Source of the DNA: Gammaproteobacteria bacterium
Lineage (GTDB): Bacteria; Pseudomonadota; Gammaproteobacteria; Steroidobacterales; PWYM01
Direction of reading: 5' to 3'
NCBI GenBank assembly: GCA_020832005.1
Contig: JAFIFN010000011.1
Location: 1 to 47,773, forward strand
DNA length: 47,773 bases
In this document: positions 34,296 to 43,795 of the stretch, in pieces
Position numbering within the stretch: position 1 is the first letter of the stretch
How the letters are laid out: each line of letters starts with the position of its first letter
The notes under the pieces: model-generated
The model's database searches: none
The model's input: only the letters and a program-made list of their open reading frames with translations
Told to the model about the DNA's origin: nothing
Position numbers and translations under genes: made by a program

Positions 34296-36157
34296 GTGTC
34301 GCTCTCGTAGAGGCCTTCGGGGTCGCCGTCGGCCGCCTGGAAGGCCACGACGAGCGTGCCGGGACCGCCGTGGACGCCGAACGCCGAACCCAGTTCGCTG
34401 CGGTACATGCGCGTCATGTTTGGCAATCGTGCGGTCAATTCCGCGGCCAGGTAATCGGCCCCCTGCGGGTCCAGTGCATCGCCCACCGACACCCGCCACG
34501 CACGCGTGGGATCGATGCGCTTGAGCACATGGCGCACGAACTTCGGCAGTGCCCGACGCCGCCCGAAGATGGCACCGCCGGCGGCGACGAGACCCTCCGG
34601 CGTGGTCCACAGCACCGGCGCCAGGCCCAGCAGGTCGGCGACTACTTTCTTGGACTTTGGCACGCGTCCGCCACGTACGGCGTAGCTGAGATCGCGCAGC
34701 AGCCCGAAGGAGTGGGTCTGCGCGGCCACGCGCTCGGTCTCTGCCACGACGGCGTCGACATCCATGCCTGCCTGCGCACAGCGCGCCGCATGCATCACGA
34801 TCAGCCCCTGGCCGAGCGAGACATTGCGACTGTCAACGATGTGCACCTTGCCGGCAGGCTTGACACGACTGGCAGCGGACTTCGCCGCCTGCAGGGTGCC
34901 GCTGACCCGTGTGCTCAGGTTCACCGAGACCACATGCTCGTAGTGTGAAGCCAGAAACTCGTAGAGCCGGCGGAAGTCGCCCGGCGCAGGCTGTGAGGTC
35001 GTCGGGTGAGCCGGATTCTGCGTCAGTTCGCGGAAGAACTCGGCGTTGGACAGGCTCACCTTGTCCAGGTAGCTGCGTTCACCGAACATCACGCGCACCG
35101 GTACCATCTGCAGGTTCAGGCGCTCGAACTCCTCATCAGGGATGTCGGCCGCCGAGTCGGTGATCACCGCTACGCGCTGGGCACCGGTGTGATGCGCCGT
35201 TGCCTGCTGGCGGAACATGTCGTCGGCCTTCTCGCCGGATACGCGGCCGTATTCGGCAGCCAGGCGAAATACCTGCTGCGGCGCATCCACGTGGATGTGG
35301 ATCTTGCATTTCGAGTGCGTGCCTGCGAGCACCAGGCTGCTGCCCAGCGCCGAGAGTTCCTCGCGCAGCCGTCGCCGGTCGATGTCATCGCCGGTGACCA
35401 TGCACTCCGTGCAGTAGCGGTGGGTCTCCTCGCCATGATCGTGGGCCAGCGATTCTTCCGAAGCCAGCAGCTCGACATCAGGCAGTGCCGGCGGCGGTTC
35501 GCGCAGCGAGCCTGCGGTCAGAAAGCGGTGCATGCCCGCCAGCAGCAGCACGAAACCCTCGGCGCCGGCATCGACGACGCCGGCGCGCCGCAACGCCTCG
35601 AGTTTCTCCGGCGTGCGTGCCAGCGACGCCCGGGCGCAGACCAGTCCTTCGCCGAGCAGTTCGGCGAAGTCGTGCGCACCTTCGCCGACGCGTCGCTGGA
35701 TCTCGTGGGCAAAATCAGCGAGTACGGACAGCACCGTGCCTTCACGTGGATCGCTCAGGGCCTCACGGGCGTACTGTGCGCCGTTGCTGACCGCATGGGC
35801 GAAGTCGGCGGGTGCCAGACGCGACAGGTCGATCGTGGCATCCGAGAGGCCCTGGAAGAACTGGGCAAGAATGGCCCCGGAATTGCCGCGTGCGCCGTCG
35901 AGCGCGGCATCGGCCACGCTGCTGAGGGTGCGGCCGGCATGGCGCTCACGGGTATGCTGCAGGGCCTGGAGTACCGAGTGCATGGTCAACGCCATGTTCG
36001 TGCCGGTGTCGCCATCGGGAATCGGGAACACGTTGATCTTGTTGAGGTGATCCTGCCCGGCCAGCAGACGTGCAATACCCGCGCGCAGGCTGCGCCTGAG
36101 GCGGGCGCCATCGAGGTAGGCAATGCTGTGCGCGGTCACGGGCGCGGCGTCTTCCAT
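34283..36157 (-). CDS. Fused fatty acid kinase: DAK/FakA domain plus DegV/FakB domain
   Basis: 624 residues. Residues 15-215 form the DhaL/DAK2 nucleotide-binding domain with FPIPDGDTGTNM (44-55) and GARGNSGAILAQFFQG. Residues 240-300 match the FakA middle domain (YCTECMVTG, KCKIHIHVDAP). Residues 328-615 form DegV (VITDSAADIP, NLSTRVSGTLQAAKSAASRV, AVRGGRVPKSKK). In Firmicutes FakA and FakB are separate: FakB holds the fatty acid and FakA phosphorylates it to acyl-phosphate. Here one chain carries both, a form known as DegV-DAK2 proteins. It lies between gspB (19-base gap) and a small membrane protein (13-base overlap). Confidence 0.88.
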   Translation of the reverse strand: MEDAAPVTAHSIAYLDGARLRRSLRAGIARLLAGQDHLNKINVFPIPDGDTGTNMALTMHSVLQALQHTRERHAGRTLSSVADAALDGARGNSGAILAQFFQGLSDATIDLSRLAPADFAHAVSNGAQYAREALSDPREGTVLSVLADFAHEIQRRVGEGAHDFAELLGEGLVCARASLARTPEKLEALRRAGVVDAGAEGFVLLLAGMHRFLTAGSLREPPPALPDVELLASEESLAHDHGEETHRYCTECMVTGDDIDRRRLREELSALGSSLVLAGTHSKCKIHIHVDAPQQVFRLAAEYGRVSGEKADDMFRQQATAHHTGAQRVAVITDSAADIPDEEFERLNLQMVPVRVMFGERSYLDKVSLSNAEFFRELTQNPAHPTTSQPAPGDFRRLYEFLASHYEHVVSVNLSTRVSGTLQAAKSAASRVKPAGKVHIVDSRNVSLGQGLIVMHAARCAQAGMDVDAVVAETERVAAQTHSFGLLRDLSYAVRGGRVPKSKKVVADLLGLAPVLWTTPEGLVAAGGAIFGRRRALPKFVRHVLKRIDPTRAWRVSVGDALDPQGADYLAAELTARLPNMTRMYRSELGSAFGVHGGPGTLVVAFQAADGDPEGLYESDTCSR

Positions 36158-36176
36158 GTCAGGCCCAGGGGCGCTT

Positions 36177-36881
36177 TCAGTCGCGCGGCAGTATGAAACG
36201 GGTGCTGCCCTGCTGCAGCACGATGCCGTCGGCGAGGATCTCGTGGACCCGCAGGTCAGGGCTTATCTCGTCGCCCTGTCGCAGCCGCCGTCCGTTGATG
36301 AATACGAACCGCTGTGCCGGATCCGTGGCATAGACATGCAGATCCATGTGCAGGTCCGGAATGGTCAGCTCACCGCTTGCAGTCAGTTCGTCTGCAGAGG
36401 GCAGGTCGGATGCGGGGCTGGCCGTGTCAGCGGTGCTGCGCGGCGCTGTCGACGGAGCGCTCGCGGGCGGCGCGGCGACGTCGCCGGCAGGGGGCGCGCT
36501 GCTGCTGCGGGCCGGCGGACTGGTCGCGGGCACTTCGCGGGCCAGCGATCGCACACTGCGGTCCGGCCCCGCAAGTGCGTAGTCGCGCACGGGTTCATCA
36601 TCCCACGGGTCGGCGTCCACGGGCGCCGCGATCCGGGCGCCATCGTCGCGTTGCGCCGTGGCGCTGGCCGTGTCTGACGGTGATGGCACGTCGCGTCCCT
36701 GCAGGAAGAAGAATGCAACGCCCAGTGTCACCAGCAGCGCGCTCAGCGCACCCACCCCCAGCAGCACCCAGGGCGGTATCGGCGCACGAGGCGTGGCCGT
36801 CGGCAGATCGGCGAAGCCCGGGCGCTCCTGGCGCCGGCGCTCGTTTTCGGACTTCTTCAGGGCATCCAGAATGATCGACAT
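36177..36881 (-). CDS. gspB: GspB, type II secretion assembly partner
   Basis: 234 residues. It begins MSIILDALKKSENERRRQE, the standard GspB N terminus; a helix follows at about 36-60 (PPWVLLGVGALSALLVTLGV), then a Pro/Ala/Ser-rich periplasmic linker and a C-terminal domain (VFINGRRLRQGDEISPDLRV, HEILADGIVLQQGSTRFILP). Known role: with GspA it helps place the type II secretin in the peptidoglycan. The start comes one base after the gspA stop. Confidence 0.92.
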   Translation of the reverse strand: MSIILDALKKSENERRRQERPGFADLPTATPRAPIPPWVLLGVGALSALLVTLGVAFFFLQGRDVPSPSDTASATAQRDDGARIAAPVDADPWDDEPVRDYALAGPDRSVRSLAREVPATSPPARSSSAPPAGDVAAPPASAPSTAPRSTADTASPASDLPSADELTASGELTIPDLHMDLHVYATDPAQRFVFINGRRLRQGDEISPDLRVHEILADGIVLQQGSTRFILPRD

Positions 36882-36882
36882 G

Positions 36883-38511
36883 TCAGCGGCGCTCGCCGAG
36901 CATCGGCACGCCCGGCTCTGCGAGTTCACCCTGCATGATGATCATCGTGCGTGGCCCGACCAGCCCATCGACGCTGAGTCGGCGGGCCCGCTGGTACTCG
37001 CGCACGCGCTCATCGACCGTGTTGTCGAAGACGTCGGAATCCTCCGGCGGCAGCGGTGCGCCGGTCAGCGTCGCCAGTGTACGACGCAGCCACAGGACAC
37101 CCTCATCGCGCATGCCGGCACTGAGCACGCGCCCGCCGGCGGTGACGGGCTGCCACAGCAGCAGGTAGTCGCCAAACCAGTACTCCGAGAGTTCCGGGAC
37201 GCTGACCCAGAAGTGTTCGTCACCGATGATGAGCTGCGCGGCATCGTCCTCGACGGCGCCAATCACCAGCTGGTGCTGGCTGCCCTCGCTGTCGGTCAGG
37301 TTCAGAATCGAGGGACTGTTGAGCTTGAGCAGGTGGCTGAGCGAACCACGCTGGAACAGGCAGGCCAGGCCCTGTCTGTCGGCCTGCTGGCAGGCCAGCC
37401 CATCGCCGCGGCGGTAGGGGATCTGCCAGAGGTTGAACAGGGTGGCGAAAGCCCCGTCGGTGCTGGTATCCAGCCCCAGGCCCAGCAGCTGTTCCAGCGG
37501 CACGATGTCGACGCCCGGGGGCGGTACAGGTGCAGAGGACACGCCGGCCAGGCGGATCGGCGGTGTCGAGGCCTCGGCCATCGGGGCGGTTGTCGGCGCT
37601 ACGGCTTCGCCGACGCCCAGTCGCCACAGTCCGACCGCCAGCAGTGCCATGCCCGCCGTGGCCAGCGTGGCGATGATCCAGGGTTTGCCCCAGGGCGTGA
37701 GTCGCGAGCCGAACACCTCGCCGGCCGCCAGGCGCACCAGCCGGCGGTCGATCTGCGGCTGCTCGCGGCTGTAGGCACCCAGCAGCGCCCGATCGGCGAT
37801 GATGTTGATGAGTCGCGGCACACCACCGGCCTGGGCGTAGAGCTCGCGCAGCGCGCCGGCGGTGAACAGCGTGCCCATGCCGCCGGCGACACGCAGCCGG
37901 TGGCCGACATACTGCTCGGTATCGCTGCGATCCAGCGGTTCGAGGTGGTAGCGTCCGGTGATGCGCTGAGCAAGCTGGCGCAGGTCATGGCGGTCGAGCA
38001 GCTCGCGCAGCTCCGGCTGGCCGATCAGGATGATCTGCAGCAGCTTCTGCCGGGCGGTCTCGAGGTTGGTGAGCAGGCGGACCTGCTCGAGCACATCGGG
38101 CTTGAGATTCTGCGCCTCGTCCACGATCAGCACGGTTCGCCGTCCCCGCGCGTGGGCAGCCAGCAGGTGGGCGTTCAGCGTGTCGACCAGGGCCTTGGTG
38201 CTGTCACGCTGCTCCGGCAGCGCGATGCCCAGCTCGTCGCAGATGCCCTGCAGGAACTCCACAGCCGAGACCTGCGGGTTGAGAATCAGCGCGACATCAG
38301 CATGCTCCGGCGTCTGCTCGAGCATGCTGCGCACCAGCGTGGTCTTGCCGGTGCCGATTTCGCCGGTGAGCTGGATGAAGCCGCCGCTTTCCGAGATGCC
38401 GTAGAGCAGGTGGGCGAGCGCATCCGCATGCCGCGTACTCATGTAGAGATAGCGCGGGTCCGGAGTGATCGAGAACGGCTTCTCGTTAAGCCCGAAGAAC
38501 TGTAAGTACAT
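36883..38511 (-). CDS. gspA: GspA/ExeA ATPase with peptidoglycan-binding domain
   Basis: 542 residues. It begins MYLQFFGLNEKPFSITPDPR, the classic ExeA start. Walker A GEIGTGKT is at 50-57 and Walker B VLIVDEAQ at 127-134. A membrane helix lies at about 275-297 (WIIATLATAGMALLAVGLWR), followed by a periplasmic part with a C39-like stretch and a C-terminal PG_binding_1 domain (VREYQRARRLSVDGLVGPRT). Known role: GspA/GspB open the cell wall for secretin assembly. No other gsp genes are in the window. Confidence 0.93.
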   Translation of the reverse strand: MYLQFFGLNEKPFSITPDPRYLYMSTRHADALAHLLYGISESGGFIQLTGEIGTGKTTLVRSMLEQTPEHADVALILNPQVSAVEFLQGICDELGIALPEQRDSTKALVDTLNAHLLAAHARGRRTVLIVDEAQNLKPDVLEQVRLLTNLETARQKLLQIILIGQPELRELLDRHDLRQLAQRITGRYHLEPLDRSDTEQYVGHRLRVAGGMGTLFTAGALRELYAQAGGVPRLINIIADRALLGAYSREQPQIDRRLVRLAAGEVFGSRLTPWGKPWIIATLATAGMALLAVGLWRLGVGEAVAPTTAPMAEASTPPIRLAGVSSAPVPPPGVDIVPLEQLLGLGLDTSTDGAFATLFNLWQIPYRRGDGLACQQADRQGLACLFQRGSLSHLLKLNSPSILNLTDSEGSQHQLVIGAVEDDAAQLIIGDEHFWVSVPELSEYWFGDYLLLWQPVTAGGRVLSAGMRDEGVLWLRRTLATLTGAPLPPEDSDVFDNTVDERVREYQRARRLSVDGLVGPRTMIIMQGELAEPGVPMLGERR

Positions 38512-38541
38512 GATGGGCGTTACATTACCACGCGCAGGGGC

Positions 38542-39711
38542 TTATCGCAGCGAACGTGCACGGCTCAGCGCCGTGCTGCCGAAGCGCGCCCGGATGCGAT
38601 CGGCCGCAGCGTCGAGTCGCTCGCCCTGGCTGTCTCCGGGTACATCGAACAGCCCGGGCTGGCGGCTGTGCGACAGGGCCGAGACCCCGACACCAAGCAG
38701 GCGCACGCGCGCGCCGGGACGCGTCTTGTGCCAGGTGACCAGCAGCCGGCGGGCCGTGTCCATGATGGTCCGCGTCTGGCAGGTCTGCTCTGCCAGGCCC
38801 TGCTGGCGTGTCACGGTGGTGAAGTCATGCTCGCGGATCTTGACGGTGACCGTGCCGGCGAGCAGGCCCTTTGCGCGCAACCGTGCCGCCGTGCGTTCGC
38901 TCAACTGCGACAGTGCCCGCTGCAGGTCCGCCGGCGCCACCAGGTCGATGTCGAAGGTTTCTTCGGCGCTGATCGATTTCTCGGCGCGCTCCGGCGTCAC
39001 CGGGCGGTCATCCTGGCCGGCCGCGCGGCGCTGCATGTGCTCGGTGTCGCGGCCCAGCGCGGCGCGCAGTCGGGTCGCCGGCATGGTCCGCAGCTCGCCG
39101 AGCGTGCGCACGCCCAGGCGCGCCAGACCGGGCAGTGTCCGCGGGCCCAGGCCGGGCAGGACGCGCACCGGCAATGGATCGAGCACGCTGTGCAGCGACT
39201 CTGCCGTTACCTCGACCAGGCCATCGGGCTTGTCGAGATCCGAGGCGATTTTCGCCACCAGCTTGTTCGGTGCGATGCCCACGGAGGCGGTCAGGCCCAG
39301 CTCGTCGTGGATCTGGCGCTTGATGGACACAGCGACCGCGTGCGCGCTGCCAAAAATAGACAGGCTGGCGGTGACGTCCAGGAAGGCCTCGTCCAGGGAC
39401 AGGCCTTCGACCTGCGGGGTGTAACGCTGGAAGATCTCGAAGATACGCCCCGACTCGCGGCGATAGACCTCCATTCGTGGCTTCACGCGCAGCAGCTGCG
39501 GACAGCGCCGCAGCGCCTCACGCAGTGGCATCGCCGAGCGTACGCCGAAACGACGGGCCTCGTAACTTGCCGCAGCCACGACACCGCGTGTGCCCGTGCC
39601 GCCCACCGCCAATGGCTGACCACGCAATGCCGGATCATCGCGCTGTTCGACTGCGGCGTAGAAGGCATCCATGTCGACGTGCAGGATGCTGCGGCGTACA
39701 GGCTGGTTCAT
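38542..39711 (-). CDS. dinB: DNA polymerase IV (Y family, DinB)
   Basis: 389 residues. Catalytic residues Asp13 and Asp15 in HVDMDAFYAAVEQ and Asp107-Glu108 in SLDEAFLDV are present, along with the SVGIAPNKLVAKIAS and GLGPRTLPGLARLG helix-hairpin-helix blocks. A clamp-binding motif QPGLF lies at 351-355 with 34 more residues after it, instead of at the very end as in E. coli. Known role: lesion-bypass synthesis. It starts four bases after the DUF3667 gene stop, so it is not preceded by its own promoter or a recognisable LexA box. Confidence 0.95.
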   Translation of the reverse strand: MNQPVRRSILHVDMDAFYAAVEQRDDPALRGQPLAVGGTGTRGVVAAASYEARRFGVRSAMPLREALRRCPQLLRVKPRMEVYRRESGRIFEIFQRYTPQVEGLSLDEAFLDVTASLSIFGSAHAVAVSIKRQIHDELGLTASVGIAPNKLVAKIASDLDKPDGLVEVTAESLHSVLDPLPVRVLPGLGPRTLPGLARLGVRTLGELRTMPATRLRAALGRDTEHMQRRAAGQDDRPVTPERAEKSISAEETFDIDLVAPADLQRALSQLSERTAARLRAKGLLAGTVTVKIREHDFTTVTRQQGLAEQTCQTRTIMDTARRLLVTWHKTRPGARVRLLGVGVSALSHSRQPGLFDVPGDSQGERLDAAADRIRARFGSTALSRARSLR

Positions 39712-39715
39712 TGCG

Positions 39716-40999
39716 CTACACCGTCATTGCCGTGAACAGCGCCGTGCCGAGCGTCACGACCAGCAGGCACAGCGTGTAGGCGAACAGCAGCAGTGCAAGC
39801 TTGATCAGCGTGAACACCCGGCCCTGCTGATAGACCCTTCGCATTGCGCGGTAGGGGTAGTAGAGCGTGTACAACCAGCCCGAGAACGCCAGCGCGCTGC
39901 CCATACCCGTCGGCAGCGCAGTCCATTCGATGAGCTTGAGTGCGCCCAGCAGCAGGATCACGAAGCCGAACAGAAAGGCATGGTAGTGGACGAAAAACAG
40001 CAGGTGCTCGGCGTAGTAGCGACCGGTGAACAGGTAAAGAAGCTTCATGACCAGCGCCAGCAGCGGCAGCGTCAGCAGCAGGGAAAACGGCAATGCATCG
40101 ATCAGGCCGCGCACGAAGCCCTCGGGATTGCTGACGATGCGCAGACAGCGTCGCTCCAGCAGTTCCATGCTCAACCGATCGGCAAGCCACTGTGGCTCAA
40201 TCCGGAAGTCCGCGTCTATGCGACACATATCCTGGGCACGCTCACTGGGCGTGGTCTGCGAATCCGCCTGCCCGATATTGAACGCGACGATATCCTGCCC
40301 CCGGGTGCCCAGCGTCACCAGCAGGAAGAAGATCAGCGAGAACACCAGGTACATGCGAAACGGTGGCATATAGCGCACGCGTCTGCCGGCCAGGTAGTCG
40401 GCGGTCAGCTGACCCGGGCGCGTGATCAGCGGAATCAGGCTGCGCCAAAGCCTGGACTCCAGTTGCACCAGATCCGTTGTCAGGTTGCTGAGCAGTTCCC
40501 CGACGGTGATCATGCGCGCCTTTGCGCGTTGACCGCAGCGCCAACAGTACTGGCCGGTGAGCACCGCCTCGCAGTTCAGGCAGCGCGGCGCGTGTGCCGA
40601 GTACTGATCGTTGCCCCCGCTGAGCAGGCGAGCGCTCAGCTGCAGCTCGTCACCCCAGCGGTTGCGCAGCGCCGTATGCAGGCGGTCGATGTCCTCGGCG
40701 AGTGCGCGGTCGAAGGCCTGCCGGTCGGCGACAGTAAACTGCGCGACGCGTTGCAGCGGCGCGCGGCGCAGCGCCACGGTATCGCCGGGTTCGCGCTGTG
40801 CATCGGCCGCAGGCGCATCGGGTATGTACACGCGCCCGGCTGCGAAGGCCGGCAGCTGCAGCATCTCCTGCAGGTAGTCACCCAGCCAGCTCTCCGCAGC
40901 CAGTGCCTCGGCTGCGGGGAGCATGAGCTCCACTTCGAAGACCAGGCCCGGCGGGCTGCAGGGTTCGGGTAACACGCGCTCGTGCTCGCCCCTGCTCAT
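39716..40999 (-). CDS. DUF4286-DUF3667 membrane protein with zinc ribbon
   Basis: 427 residues. Residues 15-100 read as a DUF4286-type ferredoxin-fold domain (VFEVELMLPAAEALAAESWL, GDYLQEMLQLPAFAAG). The zinc ribbon CLNCEAVLTGQYCWRCGQ follows near 140-157, then DUF3667 with five hydrophobic segments (MYLVFSLIFFLLVTLG; LLLTLPLLALVMKLLYLF; HAFLFGFVILLLGAL and others). DUF3667 proteins are of unknown function. The start is 16 bases after the fadE stop; a longer frame would overlap fadE. The gene sits between fadE and dinB in one run. Confidence 0.8.
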   Translation of the reverse strand: MSRGEHERVLPEPCSPPGLVFEVELMLPAAEALAAESWLGDYLQEMLQLPAFAAGRVYIPDAPAADAQREPGDTVALRRAPLQRVAQFTVADRQAFDRALAEDIDRLHTALRNRWGDELQLSARLLSGGNDQYSAHAPRCLNCEAVLTGQYCWRCGQRAKARMITVGELLSNLTTDLVQLESRLWRSLIPLITRPGQLTADYLAGRRVRYMPPFRMYLVFSLIFFLLVTLGTRGQDIVAFNIGQADSQTTPSERAQDMCRIDADFRIEPQWLADRLSMELLERRCLRIVSNPEGFVRGLIDALPFSLLLTLPLLALVMKLLYLFTGRYYAEHLLFFVHYHAFLFGFVILLLGALKLIEWTALPTGMGSALAFSGWLYTLYYPYRAMRRVYQQGRVFTLIKLALLLFAYTLCLLVVTLGTALFTAMTV

Positions 41000-41015
41000 G
41001 ACCGCCGCGATGCCG

Positions 41016-43646
41016 TCAGCCGCGCGGCGCTTCGCTGTCGCCGTCGATGCGTTCCGGGTCCTGGCCGGCATTGTCACGCCGCCCCGAGGCCTCGACCGTG
41101 GATTTCTTCCTGGCCCTCACTTTGCCGGCGGGTTTTTTGGCCGGGCGCGGGGCTTCCTGCGCGGCCGCCGCCTGCCCCGAGTCAGCTTTCCCCCGCGCCT
41201 TCTTGCCGGCGCCGGCGCGCGTGCCAAGCTCCTCGGGCGCGAAGTCATCCACGCAGATCAGTTCGAGTACCTTGCTGTCGAAGTCACGCACCTTCGCGGC
41301 TTCTTCGGCGGTCAGGACGCCCAGGCTTTCAGCCTGGTTGATCTGCGAAGGCACTTCCTCGGCGGTAATTCGGCCGTCGCGAATGGCGTCGAAGACCTTG
41401 CGCTCGAGGTCGCGCACGCTGATGGCCGCCTCCAGCGCTTCCTGCAGCAGGCCCAGTGGATTGCCCGGCTCCACCGTGTTGTAGATGCCGGCACATAGAC
41501 GATCACGCGTTGCCGTGGGTGCCATGATCAGCTCGACGATGTCCTGGCCGAGTTCATCGGACGGGGATGAGTAGGTGCGTCCGCGCGGAAATACGAACAT
41601 GCGCAGCAGCACGGCGACCCAGCGCACCGGGAAGTTGCGCAGGAAGCCGTGCAGCTGCTCCTGCGCGTGATACAGCAGATGGCGGCAGGCCCACTCGACC
41701 AGCGGCAGGTCCTCGCGCTGGCGACCCTGGTTGTCATAGTGCTTGAGCACCATCGAGGCCATGTAGATGCTCGCCAGTACATCGCCCAGGCGCGCCGACA
41801 TCAATTCCTTGCGCTTGAGGGCACCGCCCAGCGTGAGCATGGCGACATCCGCGGTCAGCGCAAATGACGCGCTGTAACGGTTGATGTGCTGATAGTAACG
41901 ACGCACCGGTCCTTTCTCGGGCACCCGGGTGAAGCGCGCCTGGGTAAGCGCCATGACCAGCGAGCGGGCGGCGTTGCTGATCGCATAGCCGACGTGGCCG
42001 AACAGCGAGCGGTCGAAGTCGATCAGCCCCTGCTCGAGATCCGGATCGCCCGCCGCCTGCATTTCGTCAAGCACAAAGGGATGACAGCGGATCGCCCCCT
42101 GGCCGAAGATGATCAGGCAGCGCGTGAGGATGTTCGCACCCTCTACCGTGATGCCCACGGGCACCCCCTGGTAGCCGCGACCAAGATAGTTCCTCGGCCC
42201 CATCATGATGCCCTTGCCGCCGTGCACATCCATCGCGTCATTGGCGATCATGCGGGCCATCTCGGTGTTGTGGTACTTGAGGATGGCGCCGGGTACGGAC
42301 GGCTTCTCGCCACGATCGATCGCGCCCGAAGTGACTTCGGAATTCGCGTTCATGATGTAGGTGTAGCCGGCCATGCGCGCCAGCGCCTCGCCCACGCCAT
42401 GGAACTTGCCCACCGGCAGGCCGAACTGACGGCGGATGCGTGAATAGGCACCCGAGGCGTAGACGGCTGCGCGCGCCCCACCCATTGCCGAGGCTGGCAG
42501 CGTGATGGCGCGGCCCACAGACAGCTGCTCGACCAGCATCTTCCAGCCCTGGCCGGCCATCTTCGGACCGCCGATGATCGCATCGAGCGGCACGAAGACA
42601 TCCTTGCCCTGGGTCGGACCATTCTGGAAGGGCACGTTGAGCGGGAAATGCCGGCGGCCGATGGTGATGCCGTCGATGTCGGCTGGGACGAGTGCTGCGG
42701 TGATCCCGTAGTCATCCTGGTCGCCGATGAGGTGGTCCGGGTCGTAGAGCTTGAAGGCAAGTCCTATCACCGTCGCCACCGGGGCCAGCGTGATGTAGCG
42801 CTTGTCCCAGTTCAGGCGGATGCCGATGACCTCCTCGCCCTGCCACTGACCGCGGCAGACCACGCCGGTATCGGTGATCGCCGTGGCATCGGAACCCACG
42901 CGCACGGAGGTGAGTGCGAAGCAGGGAATCTCCTGGCCGGAGGCCAGGCGCGGCAGCCAGTAGGTTTTCTGTTCCTCGGTACCGTAATGCAGCAGCAGTT
43001 CGGCCGGGCCGAGCGAGTTGGGCACGCCGACGGTGGAGCCCAGCACCATGCCGCGGCTGGAGAGCTTGGCCAGCACCATCGAGTTGGCCAGCGCCGAGAA
43101 TTCCAGTCCGCCGTACTTCTTCGGGATGATCATGCCGAAGAACCTGTTTTCGATGATGTAGTTCCAGACGGGCTTCGGCAGGTCGGCCAGCTCGTGGGTG
43201 ATCTCCCAGTCGTTGGCCATGCGGCAGAGGGTGTCGACGGGTCCGTCGATGAAGGCCTGCTCCTCCTCACTGAGCCGCGGTGGCGGCATGTCCATGAGTT
43301 TTTCCCAGCGCGGACTGCCGGAGAACAGTTCGCCCTCCCACCACACGGTGCCCGATTCCAGCGCCTCGCGTTCGGTGCGCGACATCTGCGGCAGCATGGT
43401 GCGATAAATGGCCAGCAGCCGGCGCGTGATGTGCTCGCGGCGCTGATCCTCGATGTTCAGGAAAACCATGCCGGCGAACAGCACCCACAGCAGCAACAGC
43501 CACAGGATCCAGCCGCTGCCGAAGATGGTGTAGGCCAGCAGCGTGATACCGATGACGATGGTGGAGGACTGCAGGTCCACCCGGCGGTAGGCCAGGGTCG
43601 TGGCAACGACAATGAACAGCAGCAGCCAGAGCAGGCTGGACAACAT
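41016..43646 (-). CDS. fadE: Acyl-CoA dehydrogenase, long FadE form
   Basis: 876 residues. Two N-terminal membrane helices (MLSSLLWLLLFIVVATTLAY; GITLLAYTIFGSGWILWLLL) precede the acyl-CoA dehydrogenase core with FALTSVRVGSDATAI, NVPFQNGPTQGKD and DVHGGKGIMMGPRNYLGRGY. The C-terminal DUF1974 part follows. Known role: first step of fatty acid beta-oxidation. It is longer than E. coli FadE because of a Lys/Ala/Pro-rich tail of about 60 residues (KKARGKADSG, RPAKKPAGKVRARKK). The ATG at 43646 has GGGGA upstream and gives the standard MLSSLLW start. Confidence 0.95.
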   Translation of the reverse strand: MLSSLLWLLLFIVVATTLAYRRVDLQSSTIVIGITLLAYTIFGSGWILWLLLLWVLFAGMVFLNIEDQRREHITRRLLAIYRTMLPQMSRTEREALESGTVWWEGELFSGSPRWEKLMDMPPPRLSEEEQAFIDGPVDTLCRMANDWEITHELADLPKPVWNYIIENRFFGMIIPKKYGGLEFSALANSMVLAKLSSRGMVLGSTVGVPNSLGPAELLLHYGTEEQKTYWLPRLASGQEIPCFALTSVRVGSDATAITDTGVVCRGQWQGEEVIGIRLNWDKRYITLAPVATVIGLAFKLYDPDHLIGDQDDYGITAALVPADIDGITIGRRHFPLNVPFQNGPTQGKDVFVPLDAIIGGPKMAGQGWKMLVEQLSVGRAITLPASAMGGARAAVYASGAYSRIRRQFGLPVGKFHGVGEALARMAGYTYIMNANSEVTSGAIDRGEKPSVPGAILKYHNTEMARMIANDAMDVHGGKGIMMGPRNYLGRGYQGVPVGITVEGANILTRCLIIFGQGAIRCHPFVLDEMQAAGDPDLEQGLIDFDRSLFGHVGYAISNAARSLVMALTQARFTRVPEKGPVRRYYQHINRYSASFALTADVAMLTLGGALKRKELMSARLGDVLASIYMASMVLKHYDNQGRQREDLPLVEWACRHLLYHAQEQLHGFLRNFPVRWVAVLLRMFVFPRGRTYSSPSDELGQDIVELIMAPTATRDRLCAGIYNTVEPGNPLGLLQEALEAAISVRDLERKVFDAIRDGRITAEEVPSQINQAESLGVLTAEEAAKVRDFDSKVLELICVDDFAPEELGTRAGAGKKARGKADSGQAAAAQEAPRPAKKPAGKVRARKKSTVEASGRRDNAGQDPERIDGDSEAPRG

Positions 43647-43717
43647 GACTTTCCCCGCGGGTTTCCGGATGTCCTGTGAGTGTACGGCGCGGGCTGGGCA
43701 CTGTACACGCCGGGCGG

Positions 43718-43751
43718 CCTGCAGGACGGGGCGGGGCACCCGTCCTGCAGG
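43718..43751. repeat. Inverted repeat with 13-base perfect stem
   Basis: CCTGCAGGACGGG (43718-43730) pairs perfectly with CCCGTCCTGCAGG (43739-43751) across an 8-base loop. It lies 72 bases upstream of fadE on the leader side. There is no T-run on either side, so it does not look like a simple intrinsic terminator. Confidence 0.7.
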
Positions 43752-43795
43752 TGGTCAGGACCTGGAAGCCAATGGCACTTGCTCAATCCCCGGTT

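Noticed and set aside
34296-34610. Long N-terminal extension of the small membrane protein
   Set aside because: It is Arg/Gly-rich, has no domain and is antiphase to the conserved DegV sequence on the same strand.
38542-39715. LexA box directly upstream of dinB
   Set aside because: Only four bases separate dinB from the preceding gene and no CTG-N10-CAG-type SOS box was recognised there.
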